Positions 4,714 through 5,811 of a stretch of DNA of 5,811 nt are shown piece by piece. Position numbers and translations under genes: made by a program. This DNA comes from an uncultured Clostridia bacterium (GTDB taxonomy: Bacteria > Bacillota > Clostridia > TANB77 > CAG-508), in the NCBI GenBank assembly GCA_949746285.1, contig CATJZH010000110.1, positions 1-5,811 of the forward strand, read 5' to 3'. Numbering within the stretch: position 1 is the stretch's first letter; each line of letters starts with the position of its first letter. The notes beneath the pieces are model-generated. The model was not told the DNA's origin and ran no database searches. It was given only the letters and a program-made list of their open reading frames with translations.

Positions 4714-5763
4714 ATGGAAGGTATTGAGTTAGGAAACAAGAAATCAAAGTATCCAATTATTCAAGGAGGAATGGGTGTTGGAGTATCAATGCATAATTTG
4801 GCTGGAAATGTGAGTAAAGAAGGTGGAATTGGAATAATATCTACAGCAGATATAGGATATAAAGAAAAAGATTTTGAAGAAGATCCAAGTAAAGCAAATT
4901 TAAGAGCAATTGAAAAAGAAATAAAACTTGCAAGAGAAATAGCAGGAGAAGATAAAATTTTAGGTGTAAATGTAATGGTTGCAATGAAGGCATATGAGGA
5001 AATAGTTACAGAATGTGTAAAACAGAAAATAGATTTAATAGTTTCAGGTGCAGGTATTCCAAAAGATTTACCAAAATATGTAAAAGGTTCAAATACTAAA
5101 ATTGCACCAATAGTCTCATCTTTAAGATGTTGCAAACTTATAGTAAAACATTGGATGGATAAATATAACTATATACCAGATATGATAGTAATAGAAGGAC
5201 CAAAAGCTGGAGGACATTTAGGTTTTAAAAATGATGAATTAGTAGATAACAAAGTTACACTGGAAAATATAACAGTAGAAATTGTAAATTATATAAAAAA
5301 AATAGAAGAACAAACCAAAAAGAATATACCTATAATATCAGCTGGTGGAATATGGGATAAAAATGATATAGAAAAGTTTTTAAAACTAGGCTCTACAGGT
5401 GTACAAATGGCAACTAGATTTGTTGCGACTGATGAATGTGATGCTTCAATAGAATTTAAAAATATGTATGTAAATGCTAAAAAAGAAGATATTAAAATTA
5501 TAAAAAGTCCAGTTGGGATGCCTGGAAGGGCATTAAACAATTCCTTTATAAAAAATACAGAACTAGAAAAATGTAAAATAGATAAATGTTATGGTTGTAT
5601 AAAAACTTGTGATGTTTCAAATACACCATATTGTATAACAAAAGCATTAGTTAATGCTGTAAAAGGAAATATGAGAGATGGATTAATTTTTTGTGGTAGT
5701 AATGTAGATAAAGTAAATAAAATAGTGTCTGTTCATGAGGTAATGCAGGAATTAACTAGCTAG
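4714..5763 (+). CDS. FMN-dependent FabK/nitronate monooxygenase-family oxidoreductase with C-terminal Cys cluster
   Basis: This 349-residue cytoplasmic TIM-barrel flavoprotein belongs to the family that includes enoyl-ACP reductase II (FabK) and nitronate monooxygenase. Visible are the N-terminal IIQGGMGVGVS (15-25), GVNVMVAMKAY, the VSGAGIP segment, EGPKAGGHLG (161-170, with the conserved His168), the FMN phosphate-binding SAGGIWD (209-215) and GSTGVQMATRF (226-236). FabK is usually about 310-320 residues. Here the C-terminal part instead holds five cysteines, C287-x4-C292-x2-C295-x3-C299-x7-C307, which could bind metal or an Fe-S cluster. I recall similar cysteine tails in clostridial relatives, so this is probably a subfamily trait. 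There are no fatty-acid genes nearby, so FabK function is not supported by context, and nitronate oxidation is equally unproven. The gene is monocistronic within the window, with AGGAGG 5 bases before the ATG and its own promoter. Confidence 0.9.
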   Translation: MEGIELGNKKSKYPIIQGGMGVGVSMHNLAGNVSKEGGIGIISTADIGYKEKDFEEDPSKANLRAIEKEIKLAREIAGEDKILGVNVMVAMKAYEEIVTECVKQKIDLIVSGAGIPKDLPKYVKGSNTKIAPIVSSLRCCKLIVKHWMDKYNYIPDMIVIEGPKAGGHLGFKNDELVDNKVTLENITVEIVNYIKKIEEQTKKNIPIISAGGIWDKNDIEKFLKLGSTGVQMATRFVATDECDASIEFKNMYVNAKKEDIKIIKSPVGMPGRALNNSFIKNTELEKCKIDKCYGCIKTCDVSNTPYCITKALVNAVKGNMRDGLIFCGSNVDKVNKIVSVHEVMQELTS

Positions 5764-5769
5764 TTAATT
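5750..5769. repeat. Perfect 20-bp palindrome over the oxidoreductase stop codon
   Basis: AATTAACTAGCTAGTTAATT is exactly self-complementary and spans the TAG stop at 5761-5763. A perfect palindrome with no loop is a better protein-binding site or cruciform than a terminator. A run of five T follows only about 12 bases later (5781-5785), after GGTAGGATCC. The remaining bases to the window end show AT-rich DNA and no identifiable gene. Confidence 0.6.
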
Positions 5770-5811
5770 AGGTAGGATCCTTTTTAAAAAACTATATATT
5801 GTTATAGGATG

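Noticed and set aside
4761..5135. Minus-strand open frame opposite the oxidoreductase gene
   Set aside because: It is the antisense shadow of a well-supported family member. It has no ribosome binding site, and its Ser/Ile/Phe-rich composition is what AT-rich antisense coding DNA gives.
5289..5540. Minus-strand open frame within the oxidoreductase gene
   Set aside because: It lies opposite conserved FMN-binding motifs and has no independent coding evidence.
5764..5811. Terminator after the oxidoreductase gene (GGATCC followed by TTTTT)
   Set aside because: AGGATCCT is a short palindrome with no room for a loop, and the larger palindrome before it lies too far from the T run for a standard intrinsic terminator. 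The gene may be read through into the next one.

Overview
The window is a very AT-rich stretch of chromosome: by eye, most genes are in the low-to-mid 20s percent G+C. Codons such as AGA and ATA dominate, Shine-Dalgarno sites are of the AGGAGG type, and TAA, TAG and TGA all act as stops. This fits a low-GC Firmicute of the clostridial type. No rRNA, tRNA or other marker gene is present, so the genus cannot be named.

Layout, left to right. (1) 6-449 (+) is an unrecognised 147-residue protein with a higher G+C content (about 33% by hand count) than its neighbours. It probably marks the end of a different, perhaps horizontally acquired, segment and is followed by a 15-bp-stem hairpin. (2) 497-1369 (-) is an aldo/keto reductase-fold protein that lacks two of the four classical catalytic residues. 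(3) 1370-1800 is a 431-bp divergent intergenic region. It is dominated by a 262-bp imperfect palindrome (1431-1692) that looks like a miniature inverted-repeat element and whose left end supplies the apparent -35 box of the reductase promoter. (4) 1801-4547 (+) is a tight four-gene cluster: a folate-type ECF S component (FolT), a single ECF ATPase, a short EcfT-like membrane protein and a 10-helix DMT/EamA-type transporter. A strong intrinsic terminator follows. (5) 4714-5763 (+) is a separately transcribed FabK/nitronate monooxygenase-family flavoprotein. It has a C-terminal cysteine cluster and a promoter whose -35 box overlaps a perfect 14-bp palindrome.

How the genes work together: FolT, the ATPase and EcfT would form a dedicated vitamin importer with folate as the predicted ligand. 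This differs from the usual arrangement in Firmicutes, where FolT is encoded alone and shares a housekeeping EcfA-EcfA'-EcfT module. The ATPase (LSLGE signature, Asn at the switch-His position) and the EcfT (both Ala-Arg-Gly coupling motifs altered, C terminus short) have diverged together. The module is therefore either a specialised co-evolved transporter or a decaying one. The DMT gene is translationally linked to it, but its substrate is unknown.

The points most worth a second look are the palindromic element, the divergent self-contained folate ECF module and the reductase-fold protein with a broken catalytic tetrad. I found no CRISPR array, defence system or recognisable riboswitch.
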